Part shown: in pieces, positions 51,397 through 60,467 of the stretch | Layout: every line of letters starts with the position of its first letter | Numbering within the stretch: position 1 is the first letter of the stretch | Origin: an uncultured Piscirickettsiaceae bacterium | Lineage (GTDB): Bacteria > Pseudomonadota > Gammaproteobacteria > Methylococcales > Cycloclasticaceae | Reading direction: 5' to 3' | Length of the DNA stretch: 64,000 bases | Assembly: GCA_913061075.1 (NCBI GenBank) | Contig: CAJXSK010000001.1 | Span: 1 to 64,000 of the forward strand | The notes under the pieces: generated by a model | The model's input: the letters and a program-made list of their open reading frames with translations, nothing else | Database searches by the model: none | Told to the model about the DNA's origin: nothing | Program-made: the position numbers and the translations under genes

Positions 51397-52044
51397 ATGT
51401 TAAATGCATTAAATCGAAAATCAATCATGACGTTATTCGCAGACCCTCTCTGTCATTATAGTCATCGTACTCGTTTTGTTATGAGTGAAAAGAATGCATC
51501 TGCCGAAATAGAATTTATAGAAGCTAAAGACTTTCCAGAAGACTTACATGAATTAAACCCATATGGCACATTACCAATTCTTATTGATAGAGACCTGTCT
51601 TTATTTAATTCAAGAATTATTATGGAATACTTAGATGAGCGTTTTCCTCATCCTCCGTTGTATCCAATTGACCCTGTTTCTAGAGCCAGATCACGCTTAT
51701 TAATTCATAGAATCGACCAAGATTGGTACACATTAATGGACGATATAATTAATGCAGGTGAAAAGAAAGCCGCAAAAGCTCGTAAACTATTACGTGAAAA
51801 CCTAATTGCGGCTATTCCTTTGTTTACAGCAAATAAGTATTTTCTTAGCGATGAATTTTCATTAGTTGATGCAGTCTTAGCCCCATTATTATGGCGTTTA
51901 CCTATGTACGGTATTGATTTGCCGCCTGAAGCTAAAGCAGTGTTGGATTACACAAAACTAGTAACTTCTCGTGAAATGTTCCAAGAAAGCATGAGTGATG
52001 CTGAGCGTGATTTATACGAAAGCCATTCGTTACTAACTGCGTAG
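51397..52044 (+). CDS. sspA: Stringent starvation protein A
   Basis: 215 residues, a glutathione-S-transferase fold protein that binds RNA polymerase and alters transcription in stationary phase and acid stress. MTLFADPLCHYSHRTRFVMSEKN, NPYGTLPILIDRDLSLFNSRIIMEYLDERFPHPPL (split near DLSL). AAGG lies before the ATG at 51397; an ATG 10 codons later is closer to family starts. The pet-sspA-sspB order is typical of gamma- and betaproteobacteria. Confidence 0.95.
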   Translation: MLNALNRKSIMTLFADPLCHYSHRTRFVMSEKNASAEIEFIEAKDFPEDLHELNPYGTLPILIDRDLSLFNSRIIMEYLDERFPHPPLYPIDPVSRARSRLLIHRIDQDWYTLMDDIINAGEKKAAKARKLLRENLIAAIPLFTANKYFLSDEFSLVDAVLAPLLWRLPMYGIDLPPEAKAVLDYTKLVTSREMFQESMSDAERDLYESHSLLTA

Positions 52045-52049
52045 GTTAA

Positions 52050-52439
52050 GTGACACCTCTTAAGCCATATTTGGTTCGCGCACTTCATGAGTGGATTCTA
52101 GAAAATGGCTATACGCCTTATATTCTAGTTGATACGACTATAGAGGGTGTAACTGTACCTAAAGACTATATATCAGATAATAAAATCATCCTAAATGCGC
52201 ACCCAGATGCTATAAAGAATTGGTATTTGGAAAATGACGCGCTGTCGTTTTCAGCCAGGTTTTCTGGAAAAGAAGAAAACATATTTGTTCCAATTAATGC
52301 AGTTTTAGCAACGTATGCAAAAGAAAATGGTAAAGGGATGATATTTGATGAACACTTTGAAGATGACCTTCCTCCAGAACCATCAGATGTTATAACGCCA
52401 ACTAAAAGTAAAAGACCAACATTGAAGGTTGTTAAATAA
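52050..52439 (+). CDS. sspB: ClpXP protease specificity-enhancing factor SspB
   Basis: 129 residues. It tethers ssrA-tagged proteins to ClpXP. KPYLVRALHEWILENGYTPYILVD opens the SspB fold; a flexible linker leads to the ClpX-binding tail RPTLKVVK. Start is GTG at 52050 with AGG upstream, 5 bases after sspA. Confidence 0.95.
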   Translation: MTPLKPYLVRALHEWILENGYTPYILVDTTIEGVTVPKDYISDNKIILNAHPDAIKNWYLENDALSFSARFSGKEENIFVPINAVLATYAKENGKGMIFDEHFEDDLPPEPSDVITPTKSKRPTLKVVK

Positions 52440-52452
52440 GCACCTATTTAAT

Positions 52453-52469
52453 GTTCAAAATGAACTTTT
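52453..52469 (+). terminator. Weak terminator after sspB
   Basis: GTTCA-AAA-TGAAC followed by four T. Short and AT-rich, so low strength. Confidence 0.4.
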
Positions 52470-52527
52470 AGCGCTTAATAGCATCCTACTTTTAACTATA
52501 AATATAAATGTACCTTTTTAAAATAAA

Positions 52528-52905
52528 ATGACAAAAGAAAAAAAATACGTAATAGCCTTTTTCTCACTTTTTTTTATATCATGTTTGTTTTTTTTCGATG
52601 TGGTTCGAATTGATATGGAAGACAAATCTAGACTGTTCCCAGTGTATGAATCTGGACAACCAGCCGAGATGGGAACTATTGAAGAAAAATTAGGTACAGT
52701 TCAAGTGGCACTTTGCAGTAGCTCTAAATTGGGTACAAAAGCGGTGAAAGCTCATGGGCTAATAATGCTTAGAAAACAAGCAGATAATATGGGTGGTAAT
52801 GGCATTATTGAAGTTACTACAGATTATGGGCCACACAAAGATATAGATGAAAATTGTGAGTATGGCGTTTTTGTTAGTGGAAATGCGGTTGTTTTTTCTG
52901 AATAG
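52528..52905 (+). CDS. Small anchored protein, RcsF-like in pattern
   Basis: 125 residues. One N-terminal hydrophobic segment (about 8-27, with a cysteine) and a domain with LGTVQVALCSS, a helix HGLIMLRKQADNMGGNGII and a later cysteine in DENCEYGVFVSG. The layout, two cysteines around a helix ending in GGNGII, recalls RcsF and related envelope-stress sensors, but sequence support is thin. It is followed after 12 bases by a DUF523 gene. Confidence 0.55.
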   Translation: MTKEKKYVIAFFSLFFISCLFFFDVVRIDMEDKSRLFPVYESGQPAEMGTIEEKLGTVQVALCSSSKLGTKAVKAHGLIMLRKQADNMGGNGIIEVTTDYGPHKDIDENCEYGVFVSGNAVVFSE

Positions 52906-52917
52906 TATTCAATAAAT

Positions 52918-53610
52918 TTGTTGCCAATAAGCATAGGGTTAAGTCGGTGTTTATTAGGTGATGCAGTACGGTACGATGGTAAAGGTAAATATTCTGAAAC
53001 ATGCTCTGACTTATTTAATAAAACCTTTTCGTTATACCCCATATGCCCTGAAGTAGAAGCCGGGTTTTCAATTCCAAGACCCGCCATAGAGCTTGTCCAG
53101 CATGCCAGTGGAATTAAAATCATTGGTAGAGATGATAAACAGCTTGATGTTACTGAGCAACTAAATAACTATTGCGATAATAAGGTTTTATCACTGGGTT
53201 TTTTATCAGGCTATATTTTTACACCGCGCTCACCTAGCTGTGGTTTTGCCTCTACGCCAATAAAATCTATTGATGGTGAAACTGTATTTCACCATTCTGG
53301 TGTTTTTGCTCAAGCGCTTCTTAATAAATACCCAACGTTACCTGTGATAGAGGAGCCGAATTTATCTAGTCTTTTGGCTATGTTACGTTTTCAATTACAG
53401 GTAATAAGTTATTACGTAATCCATCATTCAAAAGCACCGCAACCTAGCGCAGATTTAGTTGAAGGAAATGTAACGCTAGATTTAATTCTTCAAAATGAGA
53501 TGTCTATGGAGAATAAAATGTCTGAAGTTAATGAGTTATTCCGTAAGATGAATGCTAAACAATTACACGAACAATTAATGAAATTAAAGACTCAGTTAAA
53601 TGATAAGTAG
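52918..53610 (+). CDS. DUF523 family protein
   Basis: 230 residues. IGLSRCLLGDAVRYDG, YPICPEVEAGFSIPRPAIEL and FTPRSPSCGFASTPI are the three cysteine-containing signatures of DUF523 (YbbK-like), which may bind metal; function unknown. DUF1722, often fused to it, is absent; a short helical tail (MSEVNELFRKMNAKQLHEQL) is present instead. The start appears to be TTG at 52918 or 52921, with no ribosome binding site seen. It overlaps the acyl-CoA synthetase gene by 11 bases. Confidence 0.8.
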   Translation: MLPISIGLSRCLLGDAVRYDGKGKYSETCSDLFNKTFSLYPICPEVEAGFSIPRPAIELVQHASGIKIIGRDDKQLDVTEQLNNYCDNKVLSLGFLSGYIFTPRSPSCGFASTPIKSIDGETVFHHSGVFAQALLNKYPTLPVIEEPNLSSLLAMLRFQLQVISYYVIHHSKAPQPSADLVEGNVTLDLILQNEMSMENKMSEVNELFRKMNAKQLHEQLMKLKTQLNDK

Positions 53611-55141
53611 CGAATCACTCATTGATGTATTTAATAAGACTGCAAAAACATATGCTGATGATGTTGCAGTAATAAATGAAGGTAGGCGTTATACATTTGC
53701 TGATATGAAAATATTATCTGATAATGTAGCTGTTCACTTGGTGTCAAAAGGTATTGATAAAGGCGATAGAATTGCACTGTACTGTATTAATAGTGTTAAT
53801 TTTGCTATTGCTTACATGGCTATAGTGAAAGCAGGGGCGGTGGTCGTGCCGCTAAATCTATTACAAAAACCATCTGAGATAGCTTATGTTTTAAACAACG
53901 CTGCAGTGTCTGGTTTACTTTATCACGAGTTATTTCAAGAAAATGTCGATGAGCTGTCTACTTTAATGACGGCTGATATCTTCGATATTTGTATCGGCAG
54001 TCATGCCGGGATGTCTTCCGTATGGAATAGTGTGCTAGAAACGCCGGGATCAACAGTAAATATAGACATTGATGCCGTTAACGATTTGGCAGCCATTTTA
54101 TATACCTCTGGTACAACTGGTAAACCCAAGGGTGCGATGCTATCCCATCAAAACCTCGTGACCAATACAGCCAGTGTGTTTGAAGCGATGAAGTGGCAAG
54201 CGGGTAAAGAAGTTGTTGCACTTGTATTGCCTATGTTTCATGCGTTTGCAGCTACGGTGGGTATGCTGACGCCATTAACACATGGTTGTTGTTTTGTACC
54301 GATACCAAAGTTTGAGCCAGACAACTTACTCAATATCATTGAGCAATCACAATCGACTGTTTTTTTGGCCGTTCCAAGCATGTACAACGTTTTGTTGAAT
54401 ACAAAAGATGAAAAGGCGACTAGATTCTCATCCATCAAACTTTGCGTGTCTGGCGGGGCCTCTATGCCTATAGATGTGATGAACCGTTTTGAAGAGAAAT
54501 TTGGATTGCCTATCTATGAAGGTGATGGGCCAACAGAGTGTTCGCCCGTGACCTGCGTAAACCCAATTGGTGGTGTTAGAAAAGTTGGAACGGTCGGTTT
54601 ACCAGTGCCCAATGTAGAAATGAAAATATTAGGTGAAGAAGGAACAGAGTTACCACTCGGGGAGATAGGTGAAATCGCTGTGCGTGGCGCGAGCGTGATG
54701 AAAGGTTATTGGGGATTAAGTGAAGAAACCAAAACGTCATTTTATAAAGACTGGTTTTTAACAGGTGATTTGGGTAATGAGGATGAAGACGGTTATTTCA
54801 GTATTCTGGATCGTAAAAAAGACATGGTTATTGTCAATGGCATGAATGTGTATCCACGAATTATTGAAGAAGTATTATACCGTTATGATGCCGTTTTAGA
54901 GGCTGCGGTGATAGGGCATGTTGATAAAACCCATGGTGAAATACCTGTGGCGTATATTGTTTTAAAGGATGGCAGTGAAGCGGATTCTGCTGACATACGT
55001 TCTTGGTGTCGCCAGCATTTGGGTAATTATGAAGTGCCACGAAAGGTTATATTCTTAAATGAACTGCCCAAAAATGCAGCAGGTAAAATTGTTAAGCGGG
55101 TACTTAATAAACAAGGTGAAGTTGAACGAGGCATCACTTAA
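53600..55141 (+). CDS. Acyl-CoA synthetase (AMP-forming)
   Basis: 513 residues, ANL superfamily. P-loop-like AILYTSGTTGKPKGAMLSH (about 165-183), YEGDGPTECSPVTC, GDLGNEDEDGYFSILDRKKDMVIVNG and the catalytic lysine in PKNAAGKIVKRVL. It activates a carboxylic acid as an acyl-AMP and makes the CoA thioester. Similar to medium/long-chain fatty acid ligases; the chain length is not readable. In a hydrocarbon oxidiser it could activate acids formed from alkanes. Confidence 0.9.
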   Translation: MISSESLIDVFNKTAKTYADDVAVINEGRRYTFADMKILSDNVAVHLVSKGIDKGDRIALYCINSVNFAIAYMAIVKAGAVVVPLNLLQKPSEIAYVLNNAAVSGLLYHELFQENVDELSTLMTADIFDICIGSHAGMSSVWNSVLETPGSTVNIDIDAVNDLAAILYTSGTTGKPKGAMLSHQNLVTNTASVFEAMKWQAGKEVVALVLPMFHAFAATVGMLTPLTHGCCFVPIPKFEPDNLLNIIEQSQSTVFLAVPSMYNVLLNTKDEKATRFSSIKLCVSGGASMPIDVMNRFEEKFGLPIYEGDGPTECSPVTCVNPIGGVRKVGTVGLPVPNVEMKILGEEGTELPLGEIGEIAVRGASVMKGYWGLSEETKTSFYKDWFLTGDLGNEDEDGYFSILDRKKDMVIVNGMNVYPRIIEEVLYRYDAVLEAAVIGHVDKTHGEIPVAYIVLKDGSEADSADIRSWCRQHLGNYEVPRKVIFLNELPKNAAGKIVKRVLNKQGEVERGIT

Positions 55142-55146
55142 CCAGT

Positions 55147-55479
55147 ATGTTGCTTGAGCCTATTGATAAAGAATATTGGTGCGATGTTGATGTGCTAACC
55201 GTTTGGCAAGCAGCTTTTGCCATGTGCAATATTGAACCGTGGGACGAGCCGATATCAAGTAATGCAAAGCCACCTCAGCAAATAGAAAAAATGCGTGCGA
55301 ATTTATTGGGGCATATTCCTCATTACAAAACAAATCAGGTGTTTTCACAAAGTGGCTGGTCGTGTAAAACTCAACGGCCCGCACAATTATCAGGGCTTTA
55401 CTTTAGTCATGCTTCATTATTAAATTGGGCGAAAGTTAGCTTTTCTAAAAATGAAATCCCCATTTTTTTAACCATCTAA
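55147..55479 (+). CDS. Hypothetical protein
   Basis: 110 residues. No signal peptide or membrane segment. Features: LEPIDKEYWCDVDVLTVWQAAFAMCNIEPWDE, and a WSCKTQRPAQLSGLYF stretch. No family recognised. Start 5 bases after the acyl-CoA synthetase; the first part (VLTVWQAAFAMCNIEP) resembles the start of proteins with a small helical DNA- or protein-binding domain, but this is weak. Confidence 0.55.
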   Translation: MLLEPIDKEYWCDVDVLTVWQAAFAMCNIEPWDEPISSNAKPPQQIEKMRANLLGHIPHYKTNQVFSQSGWSCKTQRPAQLSGLYFSHASLLNWAKVSFSKNEIPIFLTI

Positions 55480-55489
55480 ACTAGACTGC

Positions 55490-57664
55490 TTAACCTGGCA
55501 TTTGCAAGGTAACTTTTTGTTTTCGAGCTTGCTTATTAGCCACCATTACAGGTGCGCATTGGTGCTCATCGTTATAAATAACAAGGCATTCTAAGCACTG
55601 AATACATTCGCTGTAATCGACAGCACCTGATTTAGGTATCGCTTTAATTTCACAACGTACCGTACACACCTGACAAGGCTTACCGCAGTCATTACGACGA
55701 TCTAACCATTTAAATATATGGAAACGCCCGAGTATGGCCAACCCAGCACCTAGTGGGCAGACGTAGCGGCAGTAAAACTTATGAACAAACATGCCTAGTA
55801 GCAGCAGGCCAACTGCAAAGGCAACGAAATACCATTCGCGGTCGAACACTAACGTGATGCTCGTTTTAAATGGCTCAATTTCCGACAGGGTTTGCGCTAA
55901 TCCTAAATCATAGAAACAAAGAATAGATAGGCCTGCAACGACTAGGTATTTTAATTTTTGTAAAACACGATGAGCAGGTTCTTTTATTTTTATTTGTGGG
56001 AACCTTAAAAGTTTTCCAAACCATGCCAATATTTCTTGAAGTGCGCCAAATGGGCATAGCCATCCGCAGAACACACCGCGCCCCCAAATAAACAAGGTAA
56101 CGAAGGTGTACGACCAAATTATAAAGAGCACGGGGTCGAGTAGGAATACATCAAATTTAAAACCATCGCGTAACGATAAAAGAACCGTATAGATGTTTAC
56201 CACCGATAGCTGACCTTGTGCGTAAAAGCCAATAAAAAATACGGTAAAGAACATAAATACCCAACGGCCATATTTAATGACCTTGGGGTATTTTGATAAA
56301 GCACGCTGCTTAACAAAAATTAAAGTTAATAGAGCTAATGAAAGCAAGGTTATAGAAATTTCCATAACACGGGATTTCCACAAACGCTTCCATATGGGAA
56401 TGCGTTTTTCTTCAATGATTTCAGGTTTGTAAAATAATTCAGCAGGGAATTTGTGCGAACTTTTTTGGTTGATGTTGTCGCCTAACAAATGGTTTTGTCG
56501 TAAATCAAAGTTAAGTTGAATGGTCAGCTCTTGGGCTGGGTCGTAGCCAGCATTACCTTTGATTTTTAGCAGTCTCAAATTAGGTAAGTCTGGCACAGTA
56601 CTTGGTGGGTTTTTATCGAAAAATCTAAAAAATGCCATGTCACGGATTAATAAAGGTAATTCGTTTTGATACAACGACATTCTTGTGGGTATTTTTCCTG
56701 GCCTAAAATCATCTTCTAAGAAGCTATAAGGGCCCTCAGACATCACCCCAACAATGTGTTCTCCCGGTTTGAGTGATGCCATGAGGCGGTCATAGTCTTG
56801 TTCACCTAGTACGTTTTTGCCGATCATCGGTGCGTTTAAATAGGCGTAATAGATATCTGATATCACTTCAATATTGGTGTCATCAAAACCATAACCTGGA
56901 TAATCAGTTAGTTCTCTATCTAAGGCTGTTTCGAGTTGTGTACGTGTGATTTTCCAGCGCCCCACCAACTTTTTATCTAATAGTTCATTCCATTCTAAAG
57001 GCTCATACAGGTCCATTTTTGGTAAGGAGGACGTTGTTTGAACAAACTTGCCTAACACTTTGCGGGCAACTTCTAAAGAAGCCGTTAATAAAGTGTCATT
57101 AGCAGCAATGACAGATACGGTGGCTTTAGTAACACCATCAAAAATAGCACTTCCTTCACCACCTGAGGATGTGGAGCGGGAACGGCTGCTATCCACAATA
57201 ATGCGATCTGCAACACTGTGCCCTGGGTATTGTTCAAGAAATTTATCAAGGGCTCCAGACCCAAGGCCATGCATAAAAATAGGTTCATGTTGAAATAACA
57301 CGCGAACACCCATTATTTTACCGTCATTATCAATGCCAATTAATAGGTTGATGATATCGCCAGCGAAACCTTGAATACGAATAAAATCTTTACTTTCAAA
57401 AGCATAGCCAACATGGTCTACCGTCGAATATACCGGCCATACATTTGTGTCGAGGTTTTTTTTATCAATACGTGTTGCGGCGGTGAAAATACTTTTAATG
57501 GCTTTTTCTGCTACTTCATCCGTAATGAATTCATCAGCAAAGGGGTTAACGCCAGTATCAGCGAGTTGCTTGGCGACAACTAACGAGGGAAAGCTGCTAA
57601 CAAAGCAAAAGAGGAGAATAATGAAAAAGTTATAATTATTGTTATAAAACATACTGGCATACAT
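55490..57664 (-). CDS. NosR/NirI family flavo-iron-sulfur membrane protein
   Basis: 724 residues. Signal segment (about 11-31), a periplasmic FMN-binding domain (about 85-205) with the flavinylation-type motif DGVTKATVS (Thr182 the likely FMN site), a linker, then five to six membrane helices from about 430. Two CxxxCP-type motifs (CGWLCPFG, CRYVCPLG) lie between helices. The C-terminus has two iron-sulfur clusters: CGKPCQVCTVRCEI and CIQCLECLVI. NosR feeds electrons to nitrous oxide reductase NosZ and affects its expression. No nos genes are here, so its partner is unknown. Confidence 0.88.
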   Translation of the reverse strand: MYASMFYNNNYNFFIILLFCFVSSFPSLVVAKQLADTGVNPFADEFITDEVAEKAIKSIFTAATRIDKKNLDTNVWPVYSTVDHVGYAFESKDFIRIQGFAGDIINLLIGIDNDGKIMGVRVLFQHEPIFMHGLGSGALDKFLEQYPGHSVADRIIVDSSRSRSTSSGGEGSAIFDGVTKATVSVIAANDTLLTASLEVARKVLGKFVQTTSSLPKMDLYEPLEWNELLDKKLVGRWKITRTQLETALDRELTDYPGYGFDDTNIEVISDIYYAYLNAPMIGKNVLGEQDYDRLMASLKPGEHIVGVMSEGPYSFLEDDFRPGKIPTRMSLYQNELPLLIRDMAFFRFFDKNPPSTVPDLPNLRLLKIKGNAGYDPAQELTIQLNFDLRQNHLLGDNINQKSSHKFPAELFYKPEIIEEKRIPIWKRLWKSRVMEISITLLSLALLTLIFVKQRALSKYPKVIKYGRWVFMFFTVFFIGFYAQGQLSVVNIYTVLLSLRDGFKFDVFLLDPVLFIIWSYTFVTLFIWGRGVFCGWLCPFGALQEILAWFGKLLRFPQIKIKEPAHRVLQKLKYLVVAGLSILCFYDLGLAQTLSEIEPFKTSITLVFDREWYFVAFAVGLLLLGMFVHKFYCRYVCPLGAGLAILGRFHIFKWLDRRNDCGKPCQVCTVRCEIKAIPKSGAVDYSECIQCLECLVIYNDEHQCAPVMVANKQARKQKVTLQMPG

Positions 57665-57676
57665 TCAATGTTGGTG

Positions 57677-57707
57677 GGCTAATGTTAGCCAATCTAACGG
57701 GTATAAT
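57677..57707. promoter_or_regulatory. Divergent promoter region with an inverted repeat
   Basis: GGCTAA-TG-TTAGCC (57677-57690) is a perfect 6-bp-arm inverted repeat, next to a plus-strand consensus -10 TATAAT (57702-57707) ahead of the thioesterase gene. The arrangement suggests an operator between the NosR-like gene and the thioesterase. No regulator is nearby. Confidence 0.4.
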
Positions 57708-57733
57708 AACAAAGTAGTCAAAATAATACTTTA

Positions 57734-58180
57734 ATGGAATACCGTATGATTAAACAAGATTTTACCCACATAACGACTGTGCCAGTACGTTGGGGCGATG
57801 CAGATATTTTTGGACATATTAATAATGTTCAATATATCCGATATTTAGAATCAGCCCGCGTTACATATTGTGAAGATGTATTAGATTTGCCCTTAACAGC
57901 AGACATGAAAGTCGGGTGGTTGTTAGCCGATATTCAATGTGCTTTTCTTCAACAAGTGCATTATCCAGAAAACTTAACGGTAATGACTCGGATAAGTAAC
58001 GTTGGGAATAAGAGTGCAACCGTTCTGGCGGAAATTTATCGTGAAGGTGAAGATAAGCCCGTTATAACAAGCCATGGGGTCATGGTTTGGTTCGACTTCG
58101 AACGTCAACAAACTGCGCCAATTCCAGATGTTATAAAATCAAAAGTGGCATCCTATGAAAAATCAGTCGAAGGACTATAA
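57734..58180 (+). CDS. Acyl-CoA thioesterase, 4HBT hotdog fold
   Basis: 148 residues. The hotdog signature VRWGDADIFGHINNVQYIRYLESAR (Asp in GDADIFGHINN) identifies the 4-hydroxybenzoyl-CoA thioesterase/YbgC group. It hydrolyses acyl-CoA esters. The start is the ATG at 57734 or 57746; neither has a clear ribosome binding site. It precedes the DUF71 gene by 5 bases. Confidence 0.88.
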   Translation: MEYRMIKQDFTHITTVPVRWGDADIFGHINNVQYIRYLESARVTYCEDVLDLPLTADMKVGWLLADIQCAFLQQVHYPENLTVMTRISNVGNKSATVLAEIYREGEDKPVITSHGVMVWFDFERQQTAPIPDVIKSKVASYEKSVEGL

Positions 58181-58185
58181 GCACC

Positions 58186-58866
58186 ATGCCTAAAAAACGC
58201 GTATTGTTATCTTGGAGTAGCGGAAAAGACAGCGCTTGGACACTTTATCAGCTTCAGCAAGACAATGATGTTGAGCTGGTGGGTCTGGTTACAACGGTTA
58301 ATGAAACACACCAGCGCGTTGCTATGCATGCAGTGCGTGTGGAGCTATTAAAACAACAAGCACAAACGGCTGGTTTGTCATTACACATTATTCCAATTCC
58401 ACACCCTTGTAGTAATGAGTTATACAACCAAGCGATGACAAACTTTTTTGTTTCTATTGAAGGACAAGGTATAACACACATGGCATTTGGTGATTTGTAC
58501 TTGGAAGATATCCGCCAATATCGCGTACAAAATCTAAAAAACACAGGGTTAGAGCCATTATTTCCATTGTGGTTAAAACCGACTGAACAACTTGCGAAAA
58601 CGATGTTAGACGCTGGTTTAAAAACGCGCATCACTTGCGTAGACCCGAAACAATTACCCGCGAGTTTTTGTGGGCGAGAATTTAATCAACAATTTCTAAA
58701 TGATTTACCTGACGGTGTTGACCCTTGCGGTGAGAACGGTGAATTTCATAGCTTCGCTTATGCAGGACCGATGTTTAAACATGCTATTGGCATTACTTCT
58801 GGTGACGTCGTGGAACGTGATGGCTTTGTATTTACAGATCTACTACCAACAGGTGAAACAACGTGA
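58186..58866 (+). CDS. Diphthine-ammonia-ligase-like ATP pyrophosphatase (DUF71)
   Basis: 226 residues. LLSWSSGKDSAWTLYQL contains the PP-loop SGKDS; THMAFGDLYLEDIRQYR and PLFPLWLKPTEQL are family signatures; GVDPCGENGEFHSFAY lies near the C-terminus. Eukaryotic Dph6 amidates diphthine, a modification bacteria lack, so the bacterial role must differ. Its stop overlaps the SelO start. Confidence 0.9.
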   Translation: MPKKRVLLSWSSGKDSAWTLYQLQQDNDVELVGLVTTVNETHQRVAMHAVRVELLKQQAQTAGLSLHIIPIPHPCSNELYNQAMTNFFVSIEGQGITHMAFGDLYLEDIRQYRVQNLKNTGLEPLFPLWLKPTEQLAKTMLDAGLKTRITCVDPKQLPASFCGREFNQQFLNDLPDGVDPCGENGEFHSFAYAGPMFKHAIGITSGDVVERDGFVFTDLLPTGETT

Positions 58867-60452
58867 ACACATTCAATTTTGATAATCAATTTGTTCAACA
58901 GCTTCCAGCGGATAAGGTTACTGAGAATTACCCTCGCCAAGTACAAGGCGCATGTTACTCTTGGGTAACGCCTAAACCAATGCAATCACCTTTATTAGTG
59001 GCGTACTCTGCAGAAGCCGCGGCACTTATTGACTTGTCGGCTGCCGATTGCGAATCAGCAAACTTCACTGCCACCTTTTCGGGAAATAATGCAGTAGAAG
59101 GCATGCAGCCATACGCCACCTGTTACGGCGGCCACCAATTTGGCAATTGGGCCGGTCAGTTGGGTGATGGTCGTGCCATCAACTTAGGTGAGGTTATTAA
59201 TCTACAAGGCGAGCGTTGGGCGTTACAACTTAAAGGTGCAGGACCAACGCCATATTCCAGAACAGCAGACGGGCTAGCTGTATTGCGTTCATCTGTCCGC
59301 GAGTTTTTGTGTAGTGAGGCAATGTACCATCTTGGTGTGCCAACAACACGGGCCTTAAGCTTAATGACGACCGGTGAAAACGTTTTGCGAGATGTTATGT
59401 ACGATGGCAATCCAGCGCCAGAACCAGGCGCTGTGGTGTGTCGCTTAGCGCCGTCATTTACCCGTTTTGGGCACTTTCAATATTATGCGCAACAAGAAGG
59501 CGATTTGTTAAAAAAATTCGTCGACTACACCATCACAACAGACTTTCCACACCTTTTTAACGAAGAAACAGGTCTGGGTAAAGAAATATACCTTAAGTGG
59601 TTTGAAGAAGTTTGCACATCAACATGTGACATGGTGGTTGAATGGATGCGTGTTGGTTTCGTGCACGGTGTAATGAATACCGATAACATGTCGATTCTTG
59701 GTCTAACGATTGATTATGGACCTTACGGCTGGCTGGAATCATACGATACCGATTGGACGCCCAACACGACTGATTCGCAACACCATCGCTACGCGTTTGG
59801 GCAGCAAGCGCAAATAGCTCATTGGAACTTATATCAACTAGCCAATGCAATTTACCCGTTAATAGACGAAGTAACGCCGCTTGAAAAAATCCTAAATAAC
59901 TATGCTGATCGTTATGCCAAGAAATGGTTGATGATGATGACGAAAAAGCTGGGTTTTTCAAGCGTTAAAAAAGAAACAGATACTGACCTTGTAAAACAAC
60001 TACTCGCGTTCTTTTCGCAGAGCGAAACCGATATGACAATATTCTTTAGGCAACTCGCAAAGATAGAGAGTCTTGAGGAGTCGCTTAATATCGAGCTAGC
60101 TATGGGGTTTTTAACACCCTCTTTTTACGTTGATGAGTTATCAGCTGAAGCAAAAAAACTTCTGACTGAATGGTTAACAAGCTATTGGCAACGTCGTCAA
60201 CAAGACCCCGTAACAGCAGAGCAACGTACAATGCTAATGAATAGGGTTAATCCAAAATACGTGCTTCGTAATTACCTTTCACAACTGGCGATAGATAAGT
60301 CTGAACAGGGTGACCATAGCGGCGTTAACGAATTGTTAGAGGTATTAAGAACCCCTTACGATGAACAACCCGAGAAAGAACACTTGAACGAAAAAAGACC
60401 AGATTGGGCAAAACATAAAGTGGGATGCTCTATGTTGTCGTGTAGTTCTTAA
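58863..60452 (+). CDS. selO: Protein adenylyltransferase SelO (YdiU)
   Basis: 529 residues, a pseudokinase-fold enzyme that transfers AMP to protein hydroxyls, linked to redox stress. YGGHQFGNWAGQLGDGRAINLGEV, LQLKGAGPTPYSRTADGLAVLRSSVREFLCSEAMYHLG (split near GLAV), VHGVMNTDNMSILGLTIDYGPYGWLE and NPKYVLRNYL are all present. The C-terminus ends CSMLSCSS, where some members have selenocysteine; here only cysteine codons. Start GTG overlaps the DUF71 stop. Confidence 0.96.
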   Translation: MNTFNFDNQFVQQLPADKVTENYPRQVQGACYSWVTPKPMQSPLLVAYSAEAAALIDLSAADCESANFTATFSGNNAVEGMQPYATCYGGHQFGNWAGQLGDGRAINLGEVINLQGERWALQLKGAGPTPYSRTADGLAVLRSSVREFLCSEAMYHLGVPTTRALSLMTTGENVLRDVMYDGNPAPEPGAVVCRLAPSFTRFGHFQYYAQQEGDLLKKFVDYTITTDFPHLFNEETGLGKEIYLKWFEEVCTSTCDMVVEWMRVGFVHGVMNTDNMSILGLTIDYGPYGWLESYDTDWTPNTTDSQHHRYAFGQQAQIAHWNLYQLANAIYPLIDEVTPLEKILNNYADRYAKKWLMMMTKKLGFSSVKKETDTDLVKQLLAFFSQSETDMTIFFRQLAKIESLEESLNIELAMGFLTPSFYVDELSAEAKKLLTEWLTSYWQRRQQDPVTAEQRTMLMNRVNPKYVLRNYLSQLAIDKSEQGDHSGVNELLEVLRTPYDEQPEKEHLNEKRPDWAKHKVGCSMLSCSS

Positions 60453-60467
60453 GTAAGAAGTAATTTT

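Noticed and set aside
60420-60452. Selenocysteine at the SelO C-terminus
   Set aside because: The codons in CSMLSCSS are ordinary cysteine codons and no in-frame TGA is involved.
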